Below, piece by piece: positions 11,072 through 21,298 of a DNA stretch of 64,000 nt (within the stretch, counting starts at the first letter, position 1; each line of letters begins with the position of its first letter). Position numbers and translations under genes: made by a program. The notes under the pieces were generated by a model. That model was given only the letters and a program-made list of their open reading frames with translations. It made no database searches and was not told where the DNA came from. Origin of the DNA: Endocalyx cinctus (lineage: Eukaryota > Ascomycota > Sordariomycetes > Amphisphaeriales > Apiosporaceae); assembly GCA_001600455.1 (NCBI GenBank), contig BCKC01000011.1:186001-250000 (forward strand). Direction: 5' to 3'.

Positions 11072-11786
11072 GACCTCGATGTGGCACTATACCTTGGCTT
11101 GGTGCGTGGCTGTTTCGAATCCCGGAAAGTTGGAATGGTATGCAAGAACAATTTGAAGCGTGTCGTCAATTTCCATGAGCTCTAAGTAGGGACCAGCTCC
11201 TATTTTATGGTTAATAATCCCAATGTTGGAAGTTGGAATTCGCCGTCACCACATACATTGTCACGACGTTCTGCGCACAACCTGCATTTTGGCTCAATCC
11301 CTCATCTCGGGCATAGCCCGCAAAAGGGAGTCTTAAAATAGCAAGCATCGCCAATTTTGAGGTTCTTCGTATCTAAATAAATCTAGAGGAGGGCTTAGGG
11401 TAGGGCTGTGCGACTGGTCACTCTGCATACTAGTCAATTAATAGACAGAAATTGCGGGGACTTATAGCCCTTATTACTGGTAGCACGTATGATTAGTAAT
11501 GGAAATCCATAGGAAATCTTGTTGACCAGTCAGGCCGCCCAGAATAGGTAATCCCCACTGGTCACGAACTATGGATGCTTAAAGTCTGACTAGTCACGCA
11601 GGGAGAAAGTGCCCTTTGTTTAAGATGACTGGTAAAACTAGCCCCGCTTTACTGGTATGCAGGTACGTCGAGTCCCGGATTCGGGACACGTTTGTCAATA
11701 CTAGTAGTTAAAGCTCTTCCAACGTTTTAAACCCGCGACACCTTTCTCTCCTTTTACTAGTAACCTTTCCGCATCTCTTATTAGAA
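11072..11786. other. Divergent intergenic space holding motif cluster 3
   Basis: This 715-bp space separates the minus-strand MADS-like gene from the plus-strand secreted DUF7492 gene, so it must contain both promoters. Its second half is filled by the third ACYAGTCA cluster. No other element is recognised. Confidence 0.5.
11405..11765. repeat. Cluster 3 of the ACYAGTCA / TGACTRGT motif
   Basis: About ten copies in 360 bp: GACTGGTCAC near 11411, ACTAGTCAAT near 11431, ACTGGTAGC near 11475, GACCAGTCAG near 11524, ACTGGTCACG near 11550, GACTAGTCACG near 11589, GACTGGTAAA near 11627, ACTGGTATGC near 11651, ACTAGTAG near 11701 and ACTAGTAACC near 11757. The last copy ends about 25 bp before the start codon of the DUF7492 gene, so the cluster covers its promoter. 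Confidence 0.6.
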
Positions 11787-12719
11787 ATGGGGTGGTCTCG
11801 CACGCCTTTTTTTATCACCAGCTTGACCCTATGCGCCACACTCGTGGTAGCGCATTCTTGGGTAGAACAGATCCTCCGAATTGCCCCCAATGGTACGATG
11901 GTGCAACCGCCAGGCTTCATTCGCGGGTACGTCGGCCGAACCGACCCCGGGTATACCGATCTAGAGGTGACCTATCTGGTCCCTCCCAACGGGCGCCCCG
12001 ATGGCAAAATTATTCACGCAGATGATCTCATGTGCAAGTCAAGTCAACAGATCGGAAATTACAGTGAGCGATACCCGATGCTAAAAGCGGCACCGGGCGA
12101 CCTTGTCGCGCTGCGCTATCAGGAGAACGGTCACGTAACTCTTACTCAGAGCAACGTTAATCTAAAGCCCCCTGGAAGCGGAACTGTGTACATATACGGT
12201 ACTAGCAGCCCGCTTTCCAGCGATACGCTGCTAGGGATACATAATGTGTGGTCTAGGGACGGTCAAGGAGGTGATAAAAGAGGCCGGTTGCTTGCTACGC
12301 GCCATTTCGACGACGGCCAATGCTATCAAATTAATGACGGGCCGCTGTCCACGTCGAGACGATCTGAATTTATCAAGGAAGCTAAAGACCCTCAGGGAGC
12401 CGACCTATGGTGTCAGTCGGATGTCGAACTACCAATAGACATACCAAGCTCTGGTATATATAGCCTATATTGGGTCTGGGACTGGCCGACATTGGCACTC
12501 CCCACCCCTGGATGCGAAGTAAACACGACACTCTGGCCTGAAATTTACACTTCATGTATGGATATTAGTATGACGAGTAGTTCTTTATCTATAAAAGAAG
12601 GCTTAAGATTTGTTAAGGATCAAGACATAAACAACAAAGCTGTGTACGGCCAGCTTACGGACAGTTTTCTCGTCGATACCTGCCCAGGGATTTCCTTGGA
12701 GTGTAAGATGGCATCGTGA
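11787..12719 (+). CDS. Secreted DUF7492-type protein with possible N-terminal histidine (310 aa)
   Basis: The N-terminus is a clear signal peptide (hydrophobic FFITSLTLCATLVV). Cleavage after VVA would give a mature protein starting HSWVEQ, the free-histidine start used by copper-dependent lytic polysaccharide monooxygenases and shared by the fungal DUF7492 family. Further features that fit the family are a second conserved-looking His in ENGHVTLT (about residue 120), the DDGQCYQIN segment and paired cysteines. The sequence ends shortly after CMDISM, so it lacks the long Ser/Thr-rich or GPI-anchored tail I would expect in longer relatives. It is a single exon with an ATG start at 11787. Enzyme activity is not established for the family. 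The gene lies between the MADS-like and 491-aa genes. Confidence 0.75.
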   Translation: MGWSRTPFFITSLTLCATLVVAHSWVEQILRIAPNGTMVQPPGFIRGYVGRTDPGYTDLEVTYLVPPNGRPDGKIIHADDLMCKSSQQIGNYSERYPMLKAAPGDLVALRYQENGHVTLTQSNVNLKPPGSGTVYIYGTSSPLSSDTLLGIHNVWSRDGQGGDKRGRLLATRHFDDGQCYQINDGPLSTSRRSEFIKEAKDPQGADLWCQSDVELPIDIPSSGIYSLYWVWDWPTLALPTPGCEVNTTLWPEIYTSCMDISMTSSSLSIKEGLRFVKDQDINNKAVYGQLTDSFLVDTCPGISLECKMAS

Positions 12720-13098
12720 AAGGGCCGCCGAAACGGCACAGGCACAGATAATAATGCGTAGTTACAATATTGAATAGAGCTGATTTCCGAATCTCCAAAT
12801 AACACCATAGGGCGTCGCTCGTATTTATACTGCGCTTGGTGCTTTCTGCTCTATAACTCTTTGGGGTGCAGAAGTCTGTTAAGTCACAAGTGTTTAGGAA
12901 AATGATAGAGGGAAATTGGCTAAGACAGACGAGCGCCCTTCCCAGAATTATGGCATAACAATTTAGCCTGCTTTCGTTATTGTCAATCCCCTGCGTCCTT
13001 CTAATATAGCGAGGTAGTGAGCTAAGTCATGAATAAGAAAGCCAAAGGAAGAAAAGTTAATATAAACAATAATGGAATTTCTCGTTCTCTTCCTTCAC

Positions 13099-13142
13099 TT
13101 TTTTTTTTTTTTTTTTTTTTTTTTTTGGGGGGGGGGGGGGGG
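13099..13142. repeat. T28-G16 homopolymer junction
   Basis: Twenty-eight T are followed directly by sixteen G. Such a double homopolymer is unusual and its true length is uncertain in any assembly. It lies about 110 bp upstream of the start codon of the small spliced gene at 13254. Confidence 0.9.
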
Positions 13143-13253
13143 ATCTTTCTTTTACTTAAAGCTACCTAGACTATTTAACTACAACACAGGTTACGCGGTA
13201 TTTAATTGATTTCTTCTCTACTATTTACTATACTGTCCTTATTCACTCTTAAC

Positions 13254-13474
13254 ATGACCAACGCTGTCTTCGTAGACATCCCTAAAACACCGAGAGTCTG
13301 GAGTAACGAAGAAATCATAAGCGGGGCTCACCAAGTCCATACGCCGCAATCGGACAATATAATGGTATGAAACTGATCACTGAAATAGAGTTACCAAGCT
13401 GCTAAATTTACCAACATTAGCGTTATCTGGAATACAACGAGGAAATAAGTTTCTATTTTGATAGTTATTCATAA
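13254..13474 (+). CDS. Candidate small spliced gene (54 aa)
   Basis: Exon 1 (13254-13364) encodes 37 residues beginning MTNAVFVDIPKTPRVW. A possible 56-nt intron (13365-13420) has a GTATGA donor, a GCTAAAT branch candidate and a CATTAG acceptor, and the frame continues through exon 2 (13421-13474), which ends EISFYFDSYS. The 5' side has a T/G homopolymer, as seen before other genes here. No domain or signal peptide is seen. It resembles a gene mainly in its start context and clean splice frame, so it could be a chance frame. Confidence 0.35.
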
Positions 13475-13653
13475 CTACTACTATCTAAGTAGGTCTAACG
13501 GGAAGATTTTTTTTCTTTTCTTTTCTTTTTTTCTTTAAAAAAAACAAAAAAACACCAAAATAAAAGAATATATTGTCATTCACAGAAACTCCCCTACGTC
13601 GAATAATTTACCATAAAACTAAACCATATCCAATTTCACAACCTAACTAATGC

Positions 13654-15129
13654 TTAATCGCTCCATTCGTTAATCCTGTTTCTGCCTGATTGTTCCCAGA
13701 CGGCATACTTTGCCATATTATCCCGCTGATTCTTAGTGAGGGAAACAATCGGGCGAAGGCCTCTCTGTATCCTATAGTCGTTAATTCCATCATTTATTGC
13801 TGATGCTCCAAATCGTTCGATCATTATCGTGCGTGCCCATCTGCGTACTCGCCTTTCGGACCGCTTATATCCATACACGTATGTTGGATTGGGCCAGGTA
13901 TCCTCATCAGCGTTGATGTTGCTTGTGACAAATAATATTACAATGTCATTCAAAGTGCAACCTCTCAGAGATGAAAGTTTTGAAGAGTTTTTCAGAGTTC
14001 TAAAGTCGTCGAATGTCTCATCTTCGGCGGGATAGTCCTTCTTTGGAACGAGTACATACCTGTCGAAATTATTGCCTGGAAGTGGTGGGACTTTAACGTT
14101 GAGAAACCTCCTATCAGAATCTATGATACGGCTTTTCACTTCTTTATCGTAGTTTTCGTCATCAGGATCAAGATGGGGATCACGATAAAGATTTATAACG
14201 TCGAATCCCTCTTTCTGGTCCTTCGGAGGACGTACCCAGGAAAGGTCTTCCTTATCTGGATTGTCGGAGAAAATTAAAATTTTCTGTGACGTAGATGACC
14301 TTGAGGAACGTATGCTGTCCGGGGTACCAAAGCGAGCTGAGCGACCCCATTGAAATGGAGTGGTCTTGCGCCTAGTCCTCCTAGGGTGCGCTAAACGAAA
14401 CTTCATATATTCTGAATGCAGCGCCTCATCGCCGTAAAATGTACTTTCCAGACTCTCCACTAGTCCATTACCTAACCGCATCCAATCTTCGCGACATTTC
14501 AATCGCAGATTTGTTTCTGTTGCATTTCCATCTTCATTTTTCACATGGAATTCACCACGGAATATGAGGTCCACTATGTCGCAGTCGTAAGCAAGGCAAT
14601 CCGCGGCTACGGCCGTCCATGCTAGGGAGTCTATCAAGTCACCCAGCTTGCCGAAAAATAGGGGACATTTAGGTCTCAAGTCATCCATAATACCCGTATC
14701 GTCTATTTCCCCTATATTTCTAATGCCTGGGGATCCCGATGAATTGGTATCGCTGCCACCGCCGTTTGAGCCTGGGGTTCCCGATGAATTGGTATCGCTG
14801 CCGCTGGCTTGAGAGCCACCTTCTCCACCGTTCTCACTGTTGGCCGTGTTCAGATCTTCTACATGCATCTGGAACTTCGAGATTTGGTTCCCTAATTTGG
14901 CTGGCGAACTAGCTCTTTCGCTCTTCCACTTCTTGTATGCTTTATCCTCATTGTTTTGAGCCGCCGGTGGCCATTTTTCTTCGTCAATAGCTTTAGCCAG
15001 CTCTTCCCAGAGTTTCTCGCTCAGATATTCCTTGACGACAACATCGTCAGGATATTCATTTCTATATTTCCTTAAGAACCTTCCAATTTGCTGACCTTCT
15101 TTTTCGGTCGGTTTGTTTAGTTGCGGCAT
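13654..15129 (-). CDS. Unrecognised 491-aa protein
   Basis: A single long frame. The N-terminal 100 residues are charged and helical, with EKLWEELAKAIDEEKWPP. A low-complexity section follows with the near-repeat GSDTNSSG(T/S)PG twice. The C-terminal two thirds look folded, including ILIFSDNPDKEDLSWVRPP, the FDRYVLVPKKDYPAEDETF strand-turn region and RRVRRWARTIMIERFG. There is no signal peptide or membrane segment. I recognise no family. The gene is divergent from the DUF3723 gene, whose coding start is 365 bp away, so the two could share a regulatory region. It sits within the Starship-like stretch. Confidence 0.65.
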   Translation of the reverse strand: MPQLNKPTEKEGQQIGRFLRKYRNEYPDDVVVKEYLSEKLWEELAKAIDEEKWPPAAQNNEDKAYKKWKSERASSPAKLGNQISKFQMHVEDLNTANSENGGEGGSQASGSDTNSSGTPGSNGGGSDTNSSGSPGIRNIGEIDDTGIMDDLRPKCPLFFGKLGDLIDSLAWTAVAADCLAYDCDIVDLIFRGEFHVKNEDGNATETNLRLKCREDWMRLGNGLVESLESTFYGDEALHSEYMKFRLAHPRRTRRKTTPFQWGRSARFGTPDSIRSSRSSTSQKILIFSDNPDKEDLSWVRPPKDQKEGFDVINLYRDPHLDPDDENYDKEVKSRIIDSDRRFLNVKVPPLPGNNFDRYVLVPKKDYPAEDETFDDFRTLKNSSKLSSLRGCTLNDIVILFVTSNINADEDTWPNPTYVYGYKRSERRVRRWARTIMIERFGASAINDGINDYRIQRGLRPIVSLTKNQRDNMAKYAVWEQSGRNRINEWSD

Positions 15130-15494
15130 GGATGAAGTTATGGAATTTATTGAAGTCTCTAAGTGTTGAAGTATGTGAATATAAATCCAACTGATGGCAT
15201 ATTTCAGATCATATAAAGTGGTTCTAACATGGAATATATATACTTTATGTAGTTATATTAAATGTTGGGACTTTATCTATGCATGGACAAGATCTTCCCG
15301 GAACCGGGTGGGGCTGGTTCGTACTCCAGGAGTCAGGTATGGTCATCCAAAAACCAGTTATTGGGTTACGATCCAGAATTCGGGCGCAGCTCAATTATGA
15401 TATTTTCATAACGCGCATACTTCTAATTCTAACATATACGTCGCTTGCCGTGTCGTTCTTAGTCCTGATCCTAAATTATACCTTAACGTGCAAA

Positions 15495-18049
15495 ATGACG
15501 GAACGAAATCTAGCAGGAATCATCAAGGTCCCACTATCAGCTTTCACTTATACACAGGGGATTGGAAGAGAAATATCCCCGAAGATCGTGAAGAGGTTGG
15601 CAAAGGTATTCCGTAAGACTCGATGCAGACCTAGTCTGCCGAGTAATCACGTAGAAGGGCTTATCAGCAAGCGAACACTTAACAATATACTAGAAAAGCT
15701 CAGCTATAATGAGGACGAGCTACGTTCTACTATCCGCAGACACGAATATCCGCGGGTTTACTTGAAAAGGAGCATTGTTTGCCTAGATGGACGACACAGA
15801 ATAGCGGCGGCAAGAAGAGCCTTCGGGAAAAACGCAAAAAATGTCTGGTGGCCGGTGAAATTGAACTACCCTATGGAAGGTATGCGGTCATATCCGAATA
15901 AACCGGCACTACTGACTTTTGCATAGGGGACCGGCGCGCAATTATAGACGAGAAGACCCAGAATTTTTCACATCAGACAAAGTACTCGGACGGGGAGATT
16001 TACCGCGCTATGAGGCTCCATCAAAAAGACCGAAACGTACAATTGGCCCATGAATGGAAAGAACAACTCACGCCTAGTAAGCAAGCGATCGTCAATTTAC
16101 TGATGAGAAATCGTAAAATAGTACATGCACTGGATAAATTGCTTCCCTACGCAGGGCTCTGGGCGGGGTTACACATCGGTAACCTCCATAAATGGATCGC
16201 TCTTCACTTCAACGACCAGGTGTATAACCACATCGAACTTATTTCTAAGATATGGGAAACGATTGCTAAAAACATGGAATACGCCGTCGACAACGACTCC
16301 GTGCGCCAGCTCCAACTCTTGGCGCCGACTGTCGTAGCAGACAGCCGAAAAATCCAGTCTCTGGTACAAGAGAACACAATTTTTGTGCTCGTCACAGATA
16401 TGGCGGCGCGAAAGAAGCTCCTCGAGCAGATCCTCTCCATAGATACCATGATATTCAGTATAGAAACGCTTGATAAAAGTATGAAATATTTCGCCATCGG
16501 GACAAAAATCATAAGACGGTACGTTATGTGCGAAGAGGAATACGACGACCCAGCCACCACAGTCCCCGAAATTCTGGAAATGTCGAAAAAGCCGAAAAAG
16601 TTGAAATGGCAAGAGCCGCACGCACCTTCTATTGAAGTAAGCGAAGGACAGTTTCGAGCCTTATCCGGTCTTGATGAAGAAACGGCCTTTCAAGTATTAT
16701 TTTTGTTCGCCGTTCGCCATTTTCCTTTTTTTCCTGTTGCAGGCGTGGTGGAAATGCCGCTTCAGGATATGAAAGGGGTAGATATGGTCATTGGCCGGAA
16801 CGAGGTTGAGAACGACTATGAGCACCATTTTCACTTTCGAGCTAATCAGTTGGGATACAAGACGAAGTGTCATAACCCAGATTTTGCGAGAACGCCCGCC
16901 CCGCTAAAGATCGATCGCGTCGATGTAGGGCACCATATGACTGAGTGGAGGTGCGGTAAACCGTTTATCAGCACGTTCTCCGAGCTGCGGTCGACGGCAT
17001 TCCTCCCCAACCTAGACGCAGTGGGAAGGATCAACAGCGTCACGCCGCTATTCGTTCTGAGGGAATTTATGCGTGCGTATTTTGGAGTTGCATCTTACAT
17101 GATAGAGGCGGCGCATGAGGATTACCCCACCCCGCCGACAGTTCCAGTCACTCTGATTCCACCGCAATCTTCCTTCCAAGCTCGTGAATTCGAAGCCATG
17201 GATATAGATTTTGGGCCAAAAACTCCCAGGAGCTCGGCGAATAACCGCAAGAAAGCGCAGGCCGACATTGCATCGGAAGCCCATCATGACTCCGGTTCTC
17301 GCGTACCTGACCGGCTAGCAACTCGTTCTTTAGTGGCTGATCCGGAGGAGTTTCATCCTCCAGAGAACGGGTCGGGAGTAGGGCCTTGGCATCCGAACAC
17401 GCTTAAGGGAAAAAGGACATCCGAATCGGAAGCGGGTCCTTCACATCCGAAACCCCTCGGGAGAAGGAAGATTCAATTAATGAGAAATCGACTAAAGAAG
17501 GAGAAAAGAACCCTTTTCAGGTCAAATCTCGCACGTAATGCAAAACCTAAAGAGCAACTAAAACGTCATGTGGCTGATCCGGAGGAGTTTGATCCTCCAG
17601 AGAATGGGTCGGGAGTAGGGCCTTGGCATCCGAACACGCTTAAGAGAAAAAGGGCATCCGAATCGGAAGCGGGTCCTTCACGTCCGAAACCCCTCAAGAT
17701 GAGGAAGGAGTTTGATCCTCCAGAGAACGGGTCGGGAGTAGNGCTTTGGCATCCGAGCACGCTTAAGAGAAAAAGGGCATCCGAATCGGAAGCGGGTCCT
17801 TCACGTCCGAAACTCCTCGAGAAAAAGAGAGCATCCCCCCAATCCCCACGACCGCAGAGCATCCACTCATCCGATCCTCCTAGCAAATCCGTAGTGCCCA
17901 ATAACGGCGACACCACATTACAGACCACCAGCAAGGAAGAATACAACGCAGGAGATACAAGCTCGGACGAACTCAGTGATGCACCTATACCTTTAGTAAC
18001 CGTTGGAAGGTCTGCGCCCGCGTCTCCTGAGCACGACGAGATATTGTGA
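15495..18049 (+). CDS. DUF3723 family protein (about 835 aa, two exons)
   Basis: Exon 1 (15495-15879) begins at the ATG that gives MTERNLAGIIKVPLSAF and contains SIVCLDGRHRIAAARRAFG, the signature of fungal DUF3723 proteins. A 47-nt intron (15880-15926; GTATGC donor, CTGAC branch, CATAG acceptor) joins in frame to YSDGEIYRAMRLHQ and then LLPYAGLWAGLHIGNLHKWI, also typical of the family. An earlier in-frame ATG at 15279 would add a hydrophobic stretch not expected in the family. The C-terminal quarter is low complexity with three copies of a unit containing FDPPENGSGVGPWHPNTLK and SESEAGPS; one base (17742) is N. The function is unknown, but DUF3723 genes are repeatedly found as cargo of Starship giant transposons. 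The N-terminus also resembles the ParB/Srx fold (see findings). Confidence 0.85.
17333..17825 (+). repeat. Three intragenic repeats in the DUF3723 gene
   Basis: Units starting near 17333, 17568 and 17707 share long identical runs such as GATCCTCCAGAGAACGGGTC and GCATCCGAATCGGAAGCGGG. The first and second are separated by about 100 bp of basic, non-repeated coding sequence; the second and third are adjacent. The near identity points to recent expansion. The undetermined base at 17742 lies in the third unit, where read mapping would be ambiguous. Confidence 0.9.
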
Positions 18050-19947
18050 TCAAGGACTAATAACTCAACCGAGTAATTCGCTGAAGCAAATAAGTCGAGA
18101 GGCAAATATTAGTGTGTAAGGTAATTTAAAGATTAAGTAAAACTACTTTATTAGATGTGTTAAGTCTCGATCCACTTAGGATATACTATTCAGGGGTATC
18201 TTTCAATATAAGGGCTAGTTAATCTAAGATTTATCCGGGCCTTGTCTAACTTAAAGTATCGTCTATATCTTCATTCCGACATTCATTATTTACGTGACCA
18301 TGGCAAATCTTCCTAGTGGTATTTGGATCAGGGTTTTGCATTGGCTTTCTCCGTTGGTTCGCCACAGTTTCAGGGTGATCACTAAGAATTCTCTCCATTT
18401 TCTCACCACCTCACAACAAGAAACCTCAGGGATATGAACAACGATCTTTGGAAACAATGGATCGGTTAGTAAACCTCAAGAGCCTGGCGTGGAACTTGGA
18501 CTTGTCGGCTGGATACAGGATAATTATAGGAAATGAACAAGCCGAGAAGCCATGGTAATTCCGCGCGGCCCGTAGCACTCTCGTCAACAAAATTATCCCA
18601 GTTTGCGGACAATTTTACAATGAAAATTTGACAAGCTATATTACCCCCCACGTGGTTTTGGGTACGAGATACATATAGGGTTATTGTTGGATCAGGCGCA
18701 ATAAGCAGGAAATGACTATTTCGCCAATTTTAGTCGCAGTATTTTTACGCACGTCAGCCACTATTTATGTACCCGAATCCATGAGTGTAAGCAGACGAAT
18801 AAAAAAGTAGAGCCGGATTTGGCTGCTTACATATATGATGATAGATTGGTGATGGTACTTGAAGCTTACCATGCCAAGAAAGAGGGGTCCAGAATTGGAC
18901 GTTGTTATATTTCTTATGACAAATTCGCGACACCCGTTTCGCCTTTTACTGTATGTATTACTGTAAGAATCGATAAACTAGTTTGAATAAGTCCCATAGG
19001 CCGAAAACTGGAGAACATTTTAATCTTTTCCTAGTGCCACCTCTGTACATACCACCTCCCTTAATATCGCTACTCTGTCGTTCAGGAAGGATAGCCAATC
19101 AGCAACTGGAGCATACCAATCCCTGTTTCAATGCGATTGTCATCGTTCCAATAGTCGGGGTTGCTTGCGTGACACCTCGACCGAAATAACCTTCAGTCGA
19201 TATCGCAGTCAACATTCCAATTGGAAATCCTGCATATGGGACCAACACCCAGAACAGAGGGGAGTGAGAAAGGGAACATGGCTGAAGCTTGAACACATGT
19301 TATTGGAAGATAGAAGGTGGTACAGTATTCATTTAGGGCCCGCCTGGCTATTTAGCTCTCCCACCAACTCTGTATGTATTTACATTGTATTGTAATTATT
19401 TCTACACTTTACATATATGTACATAGTAAGAATTTCTTCACTTCATTCGCTATCGTCGTCCAAGGACTGGTCTCGCTTCGATTGATATCGAGTAGTGATA
19501 CAGGTTAAAAACGAATCCGTTATTACCTGTTTGGTTATAAAGGTCTATATAATAGTCTCCACTCCTTTTCTAATAAGTAGAGTGTGGAAGAATCAAATAC
19601 TGTACAGTGATAAATTCCATTTCTCATTTTCTTCTTCTTCGTTGATCCATTATACATGTGCATGTGCGTATCGAGGCTACTTCAATGTTACTAGCTCCAT
19701 CACCTCTTGCGCCAGAGCGTTTAATAAGGGGGGTCAGGGTGGAAAGCCATAACGTTAATTAGCCATATAAAGTTGTTATTTCAAACAGAAATATCTCAGG
19801 AGGTGCGCATATAATTATAGCCGACCGACATCTATGTTCATTTATTTAATTTTATTCAAGTTAAAATCATGCCAGTCCAACAATGAATGATATGCACGAA
19901 GACTAAACGGCAGCTTTGAAAACCCGGTAAGCAATAGCTGATAAATA
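18050..19947. other. Intergenic space where dispersed repeats begin
   Basis: About 1.9 kb without a convincing gene. Bases about 18675-18835 are an inverted, diverged copy of about 56645-56790 (shared words AGCCAAATCCGGCTCT and AAAATTGGCGAAAT). Bases about 19325-19640 resemble 62655-62840 in direct orientation (shared GGGCC...TGGCTATTTAGCTCT). A GGAATGCTGAC-type repeat copy lies near 19200. This is the first place in the window where these families appear. Confidence 0.55.
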
Positions 19948-20703
19948 TCATTGTCGGCGCTTGCGTGGTTTAGCCGGTCGTCCCCTTCTCTTCTTTTCCT
20001 CGGAAACTCTTCCAGTAATGGTCTGATTAATGATCATTTTTGGTTTCCCGTCGTTCTTAAGCGTATCACTTTCCTCATTCGAAACCATTACCTTGGGCGG
20101 TCGACCACGCGTGCGTTTTGGGGCCTCAGTTCCAGATGCTTCACCACTCTTGTTTTTGACATCTTGACTACATGCTCTTGGAGTCGCCTGCAATAGGTCA
20201 ACAGATTCAGCTACCTCGCTGGCGGAAATATCTTCCAAACTCGTCTCGAAGTTTCTATCGGCAGGATCATCGGAATATTCGGAGCCGTGCCCTTGGTCGA
20301 GGAAAAGGTCAACCCAGTCAAGCTCTGGTGATGGCAGGAGTAATGCATTTTCTTGATCTGCACTTGTAAATGTGACTTCATAACCAAGTGGTCTGCAATA
20401 CACCGTGATCATCCCCACCTCTCCCTGCAGGTCGATAGAAATATGAGTATAGGATGTCTCCATCAAGCTAAATATAGCGGTGGTATTGATGATGATGTGG
20501 TATTTCAGTTGGTGCCCTCTGCCGAGAACAACCTCGATCCCACTGTCCATGTCGTTCTGTTCCAGGCTGGCCCATTTTGTAATGGGCTGCTCGGTAGTCT
20601 TAGCAGTGAAACTGGCAGACAACTCCGGTATATTTAGGAACGCTTGAAGTCCTTGGAGCGGTCGTTGCAATAGGTCGAGTACTTGAAGCTGAATGGTGGC
20701 CAT
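19948..20703 (-). CDS. Protein with possible transthyretin/HIUase-like domain and two AT-hooks (251 aa)
   Basis: The C-terminus has two AT-hook motifs, RTRGRPPK (about residue 195) and KRRGRPAKPRKRRQ at the very end; AT-hooks bind the minor groove of AT-rich DNA. The N-terminal 110 residues read as a beta-rich domain: IQLQVLDLLQRPLQG at the start and VYCRPLGYEVTFTS at the end. This resembles the first and last strands of 5-hydroxyisourate hydrolase/transthyretin (HVLD...RPA and PLLLSPFGYSTYRGS). The catalytic YRGS tail and His residues are absent, so it should not be an active HIUase if the resemblance is real. An acidic Ser/Glu-rich linker joins the two parts. A nuclear, chromatin-associated role is inferred from the hooks. 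Single exon, ATG at 20703. Confidence 0.7.
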   Translation of the reverse strand: MATIQLQVLDLLQRPLQGLQAFLNIPELSASFTAKTTEQPITKWASLEQNDMDSGIEVVLGRGHQLKYHIIINTTAIFSLMETSYTHISIDLQGEVGMITVYCRPLGYEVTFTSADQENALLLPSPELDWVDLFLDQGHGSEYSDDPADRNFETSLEDISASEVAESVDLLQATPRACSQDVKNKSGEASGTEAPKRTRGRPPKVMVSNEESDTLKNDGKPKMIINQTITGRVSEEKKRRGRPAKPRKRRQ

Positions 20704-21298
20704 GCCGTCGTAAGTTGGATATAGAAATGCTATTTGTCACTATGAAAGCCTAGTGCTTTGATGTTATCCTCTCACCACTCGTAGTGATCGCGAGCATATT
20801 TATATTAATGTTGCCACCGGGCTCTTATAACTGATCTCCCAGCTCCTGGAAATGGGATGAATGACATCTATCAATTCAATTTGATTGAGCTTGGGCCATA
20901 GATCTACTCGGGGTGGGATTCCATCCTAAACAAGAGAGGCGCCGTTCTGTGGGCGTTCGGTTGAGCGTTGTAATGATCCAGGAGTCAGGATCTGTTTATC
21001 CCCGGTACCGGGAATTTGGTTTCGACTTATGGTTTTGCGAATGTGGACCCCATACCGTCTCTCGCCAACCTACCGGCCCCCATTTCGCATACAAAACAGC
21101 ATTTTTCACTTACTTATAACCTTTCCATTTCTAATGCTATACATACTGTATACATTACTTATAAACATCCACAAATATGCTAGATTCTACTGTACACGAT
21201 AATTACGTATGTATAGTTTTATTCACACAAATAAAAATATCTCCGATTTCAAAAATATCTACTGCTTATAGTACTAGACACGATTCTTGAAATTCAAA

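Noticed and set aside
11085..11125. tRNA-like TTTCGAATCCC word near the MADS-like gene
   Set aside because: No matching A box or clover-leaf stems could be drawn around it.
16169..16621. Two antisense frames inside the DUF3723 gene
   Set aside because: The sense strand carries the family signature; the antisense frames have no domain.
17566..18105. 179-codon antisense frame over the DUF3723 repeats
   Set aside because: Long only because the repeated coding units lack stops on the opposite strand.
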